Positions 1 through 13,000 of a stretch of 64,000 nucleotides of DNA are shown in pieces (within the stretch, counting starts at the first letter, position 1; each line of letters starts with the position of its first letter). The position numbers and the translations under genes are program-made. The notes beneath the pieces were generated by a model, which was not told the DNA's origin, did no database searches, and saw only the letters and a program-made list of their open reading frames with translations. Source of the stretch: Plazaster borealis (taxonomy: Eukaryota; Echinodermata; Asteroidea; Forcipulatida; Labidiasteridae); the NCBI GenBank assembly GCA_021014325.1, contig CM037474.1, forward strand, positions 2,670,501-2,734,500, written 5' to 3'.

Positions 1-34
1 TCTGATAATTAATGATTTGATGTCAATTCTATAG

Positions 35-1086
35 AATCCAGCTTTGTCTTCACCCAGGGGTCCGGGTTCCTGCCCTCAGCTGATGGCTCAGAATACTGAA
101 GTCCTTCTGCCCAACGGAATTGAAAGGAGTATACAAGTCATGACTACAAATCTACCTGATGAGACCCAGGTTAGTTATTCAATTACAAAGCCTGCCATAA
201 TAAAATGAATTAAATTAAACGAAGGCAAACAGTGACTTCACAGCCCCCCCCCCTTATTAGCAAAAAGATTTCACATTTGCCTTCTTAATGGCAGTAAAAT
301 GAACTCTTTAAACATTAAGTACGAAATGCGATAAATGGCACTTTAAAAGGAGCAGCAAAGTTAGCGTAAGATATTAAAACGGACAAATGCTGGTCTGGGA
401 CTAAAAGGGGTTACAGAGAGAGAGAAAAAACAATTTCAAGATAAAGAGGACCTCATTCCACAAAAACCATATTTGAATGTGTGTTTGTATCAATAACTTC
501 CTAAATATGTTGTTTTTATTTATTCTATTAAAATTCACCAGAAAAAAACCAAACTACGAAAGCAATTGCAGAGACTGCCTGTGACTCAGTCTCTTCCTTT
601 CTCAAAATTACAATGGTTTGGCATTAAACAAAATTATGGTGTAGAAAGTGTTATATGTAGGCTACCTATTCAAACGGAATTGGTTTGACTCCTGGGAAAA
701 CAATTACTGCACCCACCTTAATGAGATTGTTTAAACTACTACTAAACTAACCTCACTCTCCATTTATTTCTTTATCTCTTAGATTGCTAGCTTCGAATGT
801 AGCGTTGATATCGAGGGAATACGTCAGAGTACAACTGCTCAGCGTAATGAGGATACCATCGTGTGTGACCTGAAAGCTGTAAGTTAAGTCATTCCTCAGA
901 CCATAATTAATACCTTATTTGAAATTGGAAACCAACTTTTTATTAAAAGATTTGAGTTGAACATTTATACTCCACAGTACACATACACTTCTACTGATGA
1001 AGCAGAACTGATTGTGAAACTGACCATTGAATGGACAGACACGAGTAATAACCGTCACACCCTAGATGACATATTCAACAACAATG
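35..1086 (+). CDS. Gene 1: linker/IPT-like exons before PSI3
   Basis: Three exons (35-169, 783-878, 978-1086) equivalent to exons 10-12 of gene 2. They encode the extracellular stretch between PSI2 and PSI3, starting [16 protein letters not shown] and including [18 protein letters not shown], which is typical of the plexin IPT-like linker after a PSI domain. The first two exons end in phase 0 and the third in phase 1. The donor after 1086 is GTGAGT. The intron 170-782 shows nothing recognisable beyond low-complexity A/T runs. Confidence 0.9.
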
Positions 1087-4000
1087 GTGAGTTTGAGTCA
1101 ACAGTGTTTGGTGTGGTGTCCTTTGCCCCTGCCAAATTTGTCCAGAAGTTTTTTTTAGATTTATAAATAAGACATGCAAAGAAACATTTTGAACTTTGAT
1201 TATTGCTACAGCAACACTTTACAAGTGTGGAGTATTGAAGCCAGATTGTAGTCGGTGTATTACTGCCAGGCCAGAGCTTGAGTGTGTTTGGTGTAATGCC
1301 ATGTGTGAATTAAGAGAGTCTTGTACAACAGCGGAAGGAGAGTGGGTGACCCACAATAATAATGCCAACTGCCCTGATCCAATTCTCCAAGGGGTAAGTA
1401 GATTTATCTGTTATTGATTATTGATACGGAGTTCAGAGTTGGTAGGGGAGTGTTGACACTGTCACCACTTCCTATCAAGATGAAATGTTGCATTAATGCT
1501 CATTTTAAAACCTTGTTTTTGAAAATCAACTTCCTTCATATAATCCTTCAAGAGGTGAATGAATACCAAATAGATTAGTTATTGAAAACAAGGTTACAAT
1601 TACAGTTTATATAATGGATCAATGAAATACCATTTTCTTGAATTGAATTGTTACAAATTTTGTAAGGGTCAAAGGAAGGGTCATAGATTCATTTTTGTCA
1701 ACGTATGCTGATTTATAGGCAAAATTATGAAGAAAGATACAATAAGAGTCACATTTGAAAGTTTCAATTGAATGTAGTGTTTACTTGCTGGGAAAACAGC
1801 AAAAAATTGTCAAGGTATTTTCAAACGAACGTCAAATCCATCTACCGTTAGCGAGGTGACAACGGGTACCAACTGCATCTCTGGCCGCAGCATTCGTGAA
1901 CGGACACCAACCCTCAAAAATCTGAGAAACGATTCAGGCATGAATCGTTTCTCAGATTCAGTTTTTGGGGGGTGAAAAATTATCCAAACCCTATTACTTC
2001 GAAGGGAATCCTTTCTCAAAATAGTTTATACCATCAACAGCTGCAGTTCTTATCACTAAGTAAGTTTTTATGGTCATTATTTTTTTGAGTACTTGCCAAA
2101 GTATGACCCTACCTTTAATCAAAACAATGTCCTGAGATTGACAATGTCTTATTTAGATTTATTCTTTGACTTGAACCAGCTAGGACGATACCATATTGTC
2201 TTGGTAGATGAATGAATGTGGATATCCAAGACCAATACGTGATCTAAAGGGAGTAAACGAAATGACATCTTGACTTGACAATTATTGATTGTTTAGGTAT
2301 ATCCATTGACTGGACCAATAGAAGGTAACACCACAGTATCTGTAATGGGTACAGATATTGGCAGAGTGTTCCATAATGTACTGAATGTGACGATTGGAGA
2401 CCAAGAATGCCATCTGGATGGACTGGAAGCCTATTATGAAACTGGCACAAGGTAAGAAATGTTATCAAACCCAATACGTTGTGTCACTCCTTCCATCTTA
2501 ATTTCTGTTGTCATCAAATCAGAATTATCTGAGTATTGAAACATAACTACAAAACTGAACTAAGGCAAACCGCATACAGACTCTTCTAAACTTGGAATCA
2601 TTAACAATTCACAGTTTGTGTTGGATTTCAGCATTTTCCACTAAAACCTCCACACCGAGTTATTGGATTCCATTGGAAGTCTCTTTTAACCACTTCATGT
2701 CAGATGACGTTTATATACATGCTTAGTTTTTCCAAACTGGCTTATGTCAGACGTTTTTTAACGTCCGGAACAACTTTGGAGCGCCCTCTTCTTTTTCAGT
2801 CAGTCAGGCGGCTGACGTGTATATTCACCCGGACACTCCATTGCATAGTGTTTCCCCCGTACAAAGTGGGACAGAAGGTACTGGAATTCATGCTCACAAT
2901 CTCCCATTTTCCATGGGTTATTGTGTAATCCCGATGCCAGACACGTGTCCTGTTTACAGACATTTGTTATACAAATGTGGCTTACAAGAACATACACATT
3001 GCTACCATTGCTTATCATTGTATTTGTCTCAAATGTTTTACTGTATGTGAGCATTTTAAGTACCCTTTTTGGGATATCAAGGTAAATTGAATTTGAATTA
3101 AATTGAATTTAAATGGATGGTAAGTTCGAGTGTTCCGAGATTCCGGCATACCATGGCAGATTATCGGCCGTGGCTTTTGGCCGAGGTTTTGCAATTCGTG
3201 ATGAAGGCATACTCATATTTTCTCACAAAAGAACAACAAATCCCAATGAATATGTGAGAACCTTTGCTGTATTTCCTTTGTCAAGTCCATGGTTTCATTG
3301 TGGCAAGGGTATTTTCATAGGAAAATGATTACTCCAGACGTTCTAATAAAGTTCAAAAAAATAATACCGCGCAGAGGCATGGAAAATATTTTGAAATAAT
3401 GATGCAAAGTGATAAATAAAAGTCTGAATCGCAATGATCACTGTATATAGTGCTGAATTTACTGGCTTTAGGTTATTTTATGGTGGAGGGTTGACCACAA
3501 ATTATCAAAGATTGTTGATTACAAAAAAACACATCTGCAGAGAAGCCTGTATTGAAAAGTGTAAGATATCTCAAATATGCCCTTTATAAAATTTCCTTCA
3601 GAATGTAAGAAATATAATCTGAACTTATTTCACAGTGTAAGTTGCCGAACTCAATCAAGAGTTGAAAGTGTGGTGTCAGTATCTCTGACTGTCATGGCAG
3701 GCGATGAGTCAACACTACAGAAAAGCTCAGGAGATGTCAACTTTGAATATAGGGTAGGTTTGATTTCAATGGCGTCTACAGTGATGATAAATAAAAATTG
3801 AACAACTGGAAAAAGGAAATTTACTCTTAGTATGAAAATAACTAAATTTTAAACGAGATGTATGGAAAGTCCACCTTCTGATTTAGATGATTTTTAATGC
3901 TAAAATTGCTTTTATTCGGGAGGATTTAAAACTTTGCATGATGGGAATACAAATCAAGTGAGGTTTGCAGAGACACTATATGTACATAAACTTTATCTAT

Positions 4001-7000
4001 GAACTGTGGTGGTTCTGAAAAGAACCGGTGGCTTAACAACTCAACGTTTCGATCTGTGTGCTCCGATGGTCTTCAGGAGAACGACATTCAATTAATTCAA
4101 TTCAATTGCATTTAATTAACTTTGGGAAATTTGAGTATCATTTCTCAAAAACTAAACCACTGTGAAAAATAATTTCACTATAGGTGTGATAGGTTTGAGG
4201 GCTGCACATCATAAGTTCTTCATTTATTTTTTGAGATTTCCACCAACCTCTGTCAATAACTGATTCTAGCTCCACCCCAATGACATCAAAGATATGATTA
4301 TTTCTAGATAAGATAAGAAAATGATTTATTCCTTCTGTTGTCGACAAATATAAGGACACATGGCCTGGTTGATGTTGAATGTCTTCTATGTTTGTTTTTC
4401 TGGTTCTGATTTTCTTGCCAGGTTCCATCTATTACAAGTTTCAGTCCTGGTTTTGGACCAGCAGCTGGTGGGACTCGTATAACAATCAACGGAATGGCTC
4501 TAAATACAGGACGGAATATTGAGGCATTCATTGGTGATACAGCTTGCATTATAACAAGGCAAGTGAAGATCACTGGTAGATAACAATTAAGACACTGTAT
4601 CATTTACTTGAGGCAGAGCCTATTATCAGAGATTTTCGTTATTACTCCTTTAGGTTGAGGTCTAATCAGATTCGCATCAATTATTAACAGTTGGTTAAAA
4701 AAATACTTTTACAGTGATGTGTCATCTGCTGTATAACTTTGATTTATTTTACAGCCCAGTGAATGAGACGGAAGCAGTGTGCACAAGCTCTGAGGGGTTC
4801 GTTGGGCAGATAGGAGTTCTCAAGATGTCTTTTGATGGAGCAGACAAAACAAGCCAGATGTACAATTTCACCAACAACCCTGTCATTACTGAAGTCAAAC
4901 CAACCAGCAGTATCGATTCGTGAGTACATCTAAGAACATTAGTTGTTAAAATACAAGTGAAACTGTTTTATTTCTGTTGCAATATAACAGCATCTCATTT
5001 GACCGCAATGTTTAATTTGTATTTTAAAAGGCTGCAGTTTTAAGAGTAAGTTGAAGCTAAATGAGTCAACAAATTGGAAATCACATTGAACACACTTTAA
5101 AACTGAAATTGTAAAATGTCCTCATTATTTTCTGATCAGATTAGCTACTTGTATCCTGTTTTCTTGAATCCTTTGATTTTATTGTCAATACTCAGTGGTG
5201 GTCGGGAAATGATTGTCAGTGGGACTGATCTAGACACTACCCAGATGGCTTCACTTGTTGTTACAGTTGCTACACAAATCACTCAAACTAAAAGATCAGT
5301 TAGCAGTGATGAATCTAATAATACCAAGTTTGTAGAGGTGAGTCAACAGGCCATACCATCTTTTTTAATCTTACATCATAACAATTTCATTGATTTAATG
5401 TATATCACAATGACCATCCCACATAACACCTGTTTTGGGCTCCCTGTTCGAGAGTCAATTTCTCACAAAATTTGTCTGTTAACTTATCGTGCCCTCATTT
5501 ATTCTCCTGCTGTCACTCCTCCTGGTCTATGATCATCTAGAGCCCATAAACTTGTTTTTAGCCTCATTTCAAAACAAGTTGGGGACAGGGCATTTGCTAC
5601 AGCAGCTTACCGTTTGTGAAATTTGTTACAGCTGCAGATACAAACATCTAGTTCCTTAAGTACATTTAAATCTCAACTCAAAACGCATTTGTTGTCTCTA
5701 GGTTGTTCTCGCTCATGGAGGCGCCTTGAGCACTCTAAGGGTGGATATTCACGCATTATGAGTTTTGCTATTATTATTTTTATTTTGTGAACAAAAACAA
5801 TTTATGAATTTTTTGTTTTACAAATTGTGTATTTTTAGAGCTGTGCTATGGAAGGCCCAGGGTTCATGCGTTGCCAGACGCCGAATATAACGTCAGCAAT
5901 AAGCAGCTCTTTATCTCAACGTAACGTGACCTTTGGCTTCATTATGGACGGTGTCAGTGACCTCTTAACGTGGTCAGAAGACAACGACGTTGACTTGGAG
6001 TTCTTTCCTGATCCCGAGTATGCCGAGTTTGAAAACGGCATGTACGAGAAGACAGAAGAGTTCATGACAATCAAGGTGAGAATTTATCAATGAAGGTTAA
6101 ATCAAATTGATTGTTGATAAATTCCCATTTCATAATTTCAATACATAATCAATATTATTTGTGTTTTACCTACACATTGATTGATGTGTGTTAATCACTG
6201 TATTCCCTGTACTTTCCTGAGTTCCTGCGAAAAACATCCACAGGCATATTACTAGGATGGGTTTCAAACCCTAAAACTGTGCCATGCCAGAGCTGATGTC
6301 TAACATCTAGACCAGCAAGCTTGCCCGTTATCTAGAGGCAGTTTGAATGCTATGTTTTAGCAGTGGATACCGTAACAGTTTTTAATAGATGTTTAATTTG
6401 TATCAAGGGTAAAGATACATAATCAGTCACAAGCTAAATTGCTGCAATAGTATGTTTTGGGAAAGCTGTATATAAGATCCGGTTTTACTCTTAGTCTGCC
6501 ATGTCTGCTTGTTTGTCTATTTCTTTGTGACTATTGCTTGTACATTTTGGCTTAAACCTTGGACTCTTCGAGGCAACGATTTAAAAAACTGTATTTTAAC
6601 GGTTCCTCTTTTTCTTAAAAATTATAACTGATACAAATGTACTGATAATAGCATGATGGTGGCATGGTTGGCTTGTGCGTAAAGCGCTCGCCTCTCACCA
6701 ATGTAGCCCTGGTTCAATTCCCGACTAAGGCCATATATGAGTAGAGTTGTGCGTTGGTTCTCTCCTGTGCCACAAGGGTTTTTCTCTGGGCCCTCTGGTT
6801 TTCCTCCCTCTTTTGATCTCTGGCTGTGCTCCGTGGTCATAATCGGGTTGATGTGGCTGGCTGCCAAAAGCACCCTCGCATGCCTGCTTCTCGAACATGT
6901 TGTAGCTGTGCCCTTTGCAATTCAGCTTCTAAGCTGCGAGTAAGGATGATTAGCCTCCACAATAGACTGTGCAAGTCTCTTGCGTATTCGAACATTGCAT

Positions 7001-10000
7001 AGTGGTCCCAAAAATGTTCGAATACGCACGAGACTTGCATGGTCTATTATGGTAACTGATATCTACTACTAGCTCAGAGGGAGATGGAGTTCCTGTAAAT
7101 GATTGAAGGTTTTAAACTCGCTTGGATCCAAGTATCAATTGATTTGATGAACATTATTTTGTAATTGTGAGTAATTTCAGCTGTGATATGGTCATTGAAA
7201 TATATTCTGTTTGATTCAGGGTGAACGAATCAACAATGCAATTACTGCCTCGGAAATCATCGTTCATGTTGGAGCAATGAGATGTCTTGTGACCTTCATT
7301 GAAGAAACAACTCTTGGTTGTAATTTACCCGAGGAGCAACCATCTGCCGGAGACTTCAAGGGCCAAGACAAAGGGAGAGGGCTTCCTGTGGTCTGGGTAA
7401 GTCTTAAAACAACTCTTGGTTGTAATTTACTTGAGAAACAACCCTTTGACCAGGACTTCTTGGGTCAAGACACAGAGAGAGGGCTTCCTGTGGTCTGGGC
7501 AGGTCTTAAGACAAATATCAGTTGTAACTTAATTGAGAAAGAACCATCTGCCGGGGACTTCATGGACCAAGACATACAAAGAGGGCTTCCTGAGACAAAT
7601 CTCAATTGTAATTTACTTGAGGAGCAACTATCTGACCAAGACTTTTCGGGTCAAGACACAGAAAGGGCTTCATGTGGTCTGGGTAAGTCTTGAGATAAAT
7701 CTCAGTTATAATTTACTTGAGAAACATCCATCTGAACGGGACATCTTGTGTCAAGACACCGAGAGATAAATCTGGATAAGTAGTTTCTGTAGGTCTACAG
7801 ACATTTCTCAGGAATCAAATCAAACCAAAATAAGTAGTAGAACTACCCCTGATTGCACCTTGTTCCTCTTCTCTCTTCAGGTAATTCACAGCAATCTAGA
7901 GTTCCGTATAGGTTACATTTCCTATCCCCCACCTGACTTGTTAACAATCCTACTCCCATCAGTCAGTGGAGCAGTCGTGGTATGCATTCTCTTCCTTGTT
8001 TTGTGCTTCTCAGCTAAGCTGTACGGATCCAAAAGAAACGCTAGACTCATCCAGGAAGACATGAGATCCATGGAAGTGGATCTGTCAGATGAGATCAAAC
8101 AAGGTATGGAGGTCCTACAAAGATAACATTGCTCTGTCATCGTTTAGTTCTTCTGAAACATCTTTTTTTTTTCTAGCAGATTTTCAAGATAATGGAAGAA
8201 TCAAGATGTTTTTGGAGTTTACAATCCCCTTCTCTCGTTGTTTAAATGTATCTGATGGTGTTAATAGCATTTCTTGTTTCAACCCTAGCAGAGTCTTTCT
8301 CAAAGGCTAAATGACAATGATGATAACAATAATAGTGGCTTCTTTAATAGCGCTCAAATCCGTCATCAGCCCGTCACTCAGTGATGCTCAGTGCGCTCAG
8401 ACATTTTTACCCCTAGTCATTGGGCTATTTATTTAATTCCTTAAACCATCCCAGCTCCCTGGAGAGGATACAGGCTGTGCTGCCAAAATGTAGCACACCA
8501 AGCTAAATCAATCACAAGAACCATCTCTGCCCTCACAAGTACCCATTTACCTCAGGGTGAAGAGAAGCAATTATAGCCAAGTGTCTTGCCCAAGGCCACG
8601 AGTGTCATGACTGGGATTTGAACCCACACCCCGATGACTCAGCCACCAGAACTGGAGTTCGATGCAGTAAACTGCCAGCCATGACACGCCACAAGTACAC
8701 ACAACTCACACAACCAGTATACTAGTGTAACAGAAGCATTCAAGTAGAAAGGAGTGAAAAGAAATGGGCAAAATTGCAGTCAGAAGGAGCAACAGATGTA
8801 CAATGAAAAAGGAGACAAAGGGGGAGTTTGAAATAGTTACATTGTTACATGGCTAGAACTTCAAACAACTCTCAATCTTTTTTTAAAAACTTTTTGACTT
8901 TATGAATAACAGACTGAAAGTTTGATGGTACTAGTCTTGTCCTCGTTTCATTTAAAGGGATTTTATATGTTTGGTAATTGGAACCCACTGTTTGTTTCAA
9001 TCCTATATAGTTGTAGATAGATACCATAAAACTAACCTGTGAAAAGCTCATTTCAAAAGGTTGAAGCGTTTTGGGATATTGCCTAAAAATCCGGAGCGGT
9101 TATGTCCAAGCAGGAGGAATAATCTGCAATTGGAATACACAATCTGAGAAACGCTTCTGACAGAAACTCTTCTCAGATTAAATTTTTTGGGAGATAAAAA
9201 CTTGTTTTATAATCTTTTTCCACAATCACAAAGTGAAATGTTTCTCAAAATGCATTATACTGTCATTATACTTCTTACCAAGTAAGTTTTTATTGCCATT
9301 AACTTTATGAGTAATTACCAATTGATGCAGACCCTTTAAACTGCAATTTTCTTAATAGAATGTTGAGCTACTGATTGGCATAGATGAGTATTTGATTTAC
9401 CTCCTTAAATTTTGTTCTTGTTTAGCATTTGCCGATCTTCAGACTGACTTGACAGATTTGACGAGTGACTTGGAAGGAATCGGAATGCCATTTGTCAGTT
9501 ACCGAGAGTACGCCAGTAACATGCTGTTTATCGGGCAAGAGAGACCCAACACTGAGGATAAAGAGGTAAGTGTCTGCCACTCTCACACTTGCACTTCACT
9601 CAGATTTGACATCTTTTATATAAAAAAATGACTTATTTAAAGGCAGGGTATACCTTTGGTAGTTACTCCAAAAATTAATGACCATTGTGGCGTGTCGTGG
9701 CCGAGCGGATAAGAACACCGAACTCAAGCTCTGGTGTTTCTGATCAGCAGAGTGTGGGTTTGAATTCCAGTCGTGACACTTGTGTCCTTAAGCAAGACAC
9801 TCGACCACATGCTTCGTCCTTCGGATGGGACGTAAAGCCGTTGGTCCCGTGTACTAGGATTGGTAGTGCACGTAAAAGAACCCAGAACACTTATCGTGGA
9901 AGAGTAGGGGTTTAACCCCGGTGTTTCTGGTTCACATTGCAAGCACCCTTATTTACAGGTTTCCTCAGGCTTGCGAGCTACAGTGATTAAGTTCACTTGT

Positions 10001-13000
10001 GAGGCATCCTTGGTTTCATCACCAGAAATATATAATAATAATAATAATAATAATAAAACTTACTTGGTAAAGAGCACTGGAGAGCTGTTGATATTATAAA
10101 AACATTGTTAGAAACGACCCCCTTTAAAGTAATGTAGTTTTAGAGAAAAATGGTAATTTTTAACCCAAAAATTTGAATTGCATGCATCTGAAATCACCAA
10201 GTTGTATGCAACAAGGGTGTTTTTTCTTTCATTATTTACTTGCAACTTCGATGACCAATTGAGCCCAAATTTTCACAGGTTTGTTATTTTATGCATATTT
10301 TGGGATACATCAGGTGAGGATACTGGTCTTTGACAATAACCAAAACTATACCCTGCCTTTAACGGCATGGTACAGACACAATCTCATACACATCGCAGAC
10401 CTGCCAACCTGTACGCATTTTGCGTATCATGTACGCATTTTCACATCTGGGTACGGCGGTAAGAGATTTATGCAGAAAATACGCAAAAGATGCAAAATCT
10501 AAATCGCGGTGCTCGTAAACTGCAGCACGAACGGACAATTTTGTTCTCAATTTCTTCAACTGTCATTCGTTCGACCCCAAGTGCAAAAACAACCGAACAA
10601 AGACACCCTGCATCTGAGTGATCATTATGTGCTTCGATAAAAAAGAGGTTGTGCTTAGAACTATATTTTAAATTCTTACTGCCGCTGGAATACTAATAAA
10701 CCAATGCGTAACAAAGGGGGTGGGAATGGTGCAATCCAGTTTCGGTCAATATGGTACAGTACATTGTATAGCCGTATGCATGGATGTACGTGCACACACC
10801 GCACGTGTTTGACATCGCCCCGTGATTATACTTGAGTGTACAACATGGACGCCGATCGAAGTGTCAGATTAATACATTGTTTCTGTTAGTTTTACTTTGA
10901 TTAGGGGAGAATAGTGGGAATTTCATGGCCTGTGATCTTTGTAAAAGAGAAACAAATGATGAATTGAAGTGGAACTGGACAATTTTATGATAGGCTTTTG
11001 TTTGTCCATTTACTGGGCAACCAAAGATGGAACCTTTCGCATTATTATTGTAAAGTTATTTGCGTGCCGAGTAAGTTACTATTAATTTAGGAACATTGTT
11101 CAACAGTGCTTTTCGTATATATTATTATATGTTATTGGAATAATACTTTTTGTACATTATTGAATTGTTTTTCATTGAGATTTATACATGATATTGGAAC
11201 AGAAATCAGTCAAAATGGGCTTACCGCCCGTAGGGGAACCCCTGGCCAATTTTTTTTCCTCCCAACAATTTTTTTTGCCCCTTGAGTGACATCTATGATC
11301 TAGGCAATTGGAACATACAGTGCTAACAGTACATGTAGTTGGGCTTCTGGGTTATGTCGCTGTGCACAGGTTTTAATGCCGCTGCGCTAATGTGGTACTC
11401 AATTTTTTTTTGCAAGGTTGGCAGGTCTGACATCGCCATCGTTCTTGCTAACTTTCTTGTGCCTTCGCTAACGTTCTCATAGGTCTCCGCATCGGTCTGA
11501 CAAGGCGGGTTTTCTCTGGTCTTTGACAATAACCAAAAGTATACCCTGCCTTTAAGTATGAACTTGGCCATAAATCAACCAGATCTTCCAAAGGTGCCGT
11601 GATGTTTTGCCGCTCCAATCTATTCTTCTCTGTATTCTTAGTATCAAGATGAAAATGTCCAGAGAGCAATGATGAAGTTTTCCCGTCTTCTTAGCAACAA
11701 GGCCTTCTTAATTGTTCTGATTCAGACGTTGGATGCAGAGAGCAACTCAAAGTTATCCATCAGACAAAAGTAAGCATCTCCAAGGATTTATCCAAATAAA
11801 ATCTTCAGATTTCAGTGCTTAAAGAAATGTGCAGACAAATTTTTGGAAGTATAGATTTATTTAAATCCCAAATTCCAGATGGTAGTTTTTTTGTTTGTAA
11901 TTCATCAGATGCAGTATCCTTTTATGAGATTGAATTTGTTTACAAACTGTTCACCTAAAGCTAATATAATGGGTACTTTTAAAGTTGAATTTTTTGAAAT
12001 TACATTTACCTTACCTTGAGGCAAAATCAGAGAAAATATTTAGATTCTGAAGGCCTTGTTACACAGGGCAATTTTTACAGGCAACTTTGAGGCAACCAAC
12101 TGTAGAAGAAGCACTTTGGTAGTACAACGATATTTGTCTGCACTATCTTTCTCTCCACAAGAAAATTATGTGGAAATTAATATGTGAATGTTTTTTTCTT
12201 CTTGGAGATTGCCTGGAACTGGTTGCCTGTAAATTGCCTCATGTGACATAGCAGGAAATCAGTCACAAGTAGAATTGTATTTTTGCTGGTAACCTTATTG
12301 TGGGATGATAATTTGTTTTGTTCTTGGCTACTTTTTGTGCTGAAGCAGCTCTATGACATTGGGCACTGTCTTAACTCTGTTAATTCCATGTTATTGTTCA
12401 GGCAGTTGATAGCATCTCTGCTAACAGTCGTCATGATCCTGGAGAATAAAATGACGTACTTGACCGAGTAAGTATTAAACAATTTCTCTTCAATAATATT
12501 TTATTTGTTTTACAGAGAGTACTGAGACAGAAATCTTAACTTCAGGTATCACCCCAAATAAAAACCATCTTCCTAAACTAACAACTTATTCTTATTGAAA
12601 CTTGTTGTTCGCTTCAAATATCAAGTCTCCTACAAAATAATAACAAACGCAGCAGTAATTTTTTTAAAGATTGCATGGATAAATGGATGTTAGATAAGCA
12701 CTGTATACTCATGGTTTCTACAAGTCCTGCAGAAAGAAATCAACAGGCTACTTGGGTGGGATTCGAACCATCTTTCCTGCATTCTAGAGCAAATGGTGAC
12801 AACAGGCCAGCTTGAAGTCTGTAATTAGCACTAGCAGCGGGTACTGCAAATAATTTGTTAATCTATTAAATTCTAAGATTGATGACCAGTGGAAATTCTG
12901 ACAGATTTGTTACGATGCAAAACTTCTTGTGCAACGGGCTTGATAATGAAAACTTTTATGTGTAAATCCTGAGGCTCATATTATTAATGAAACCAAGGAT

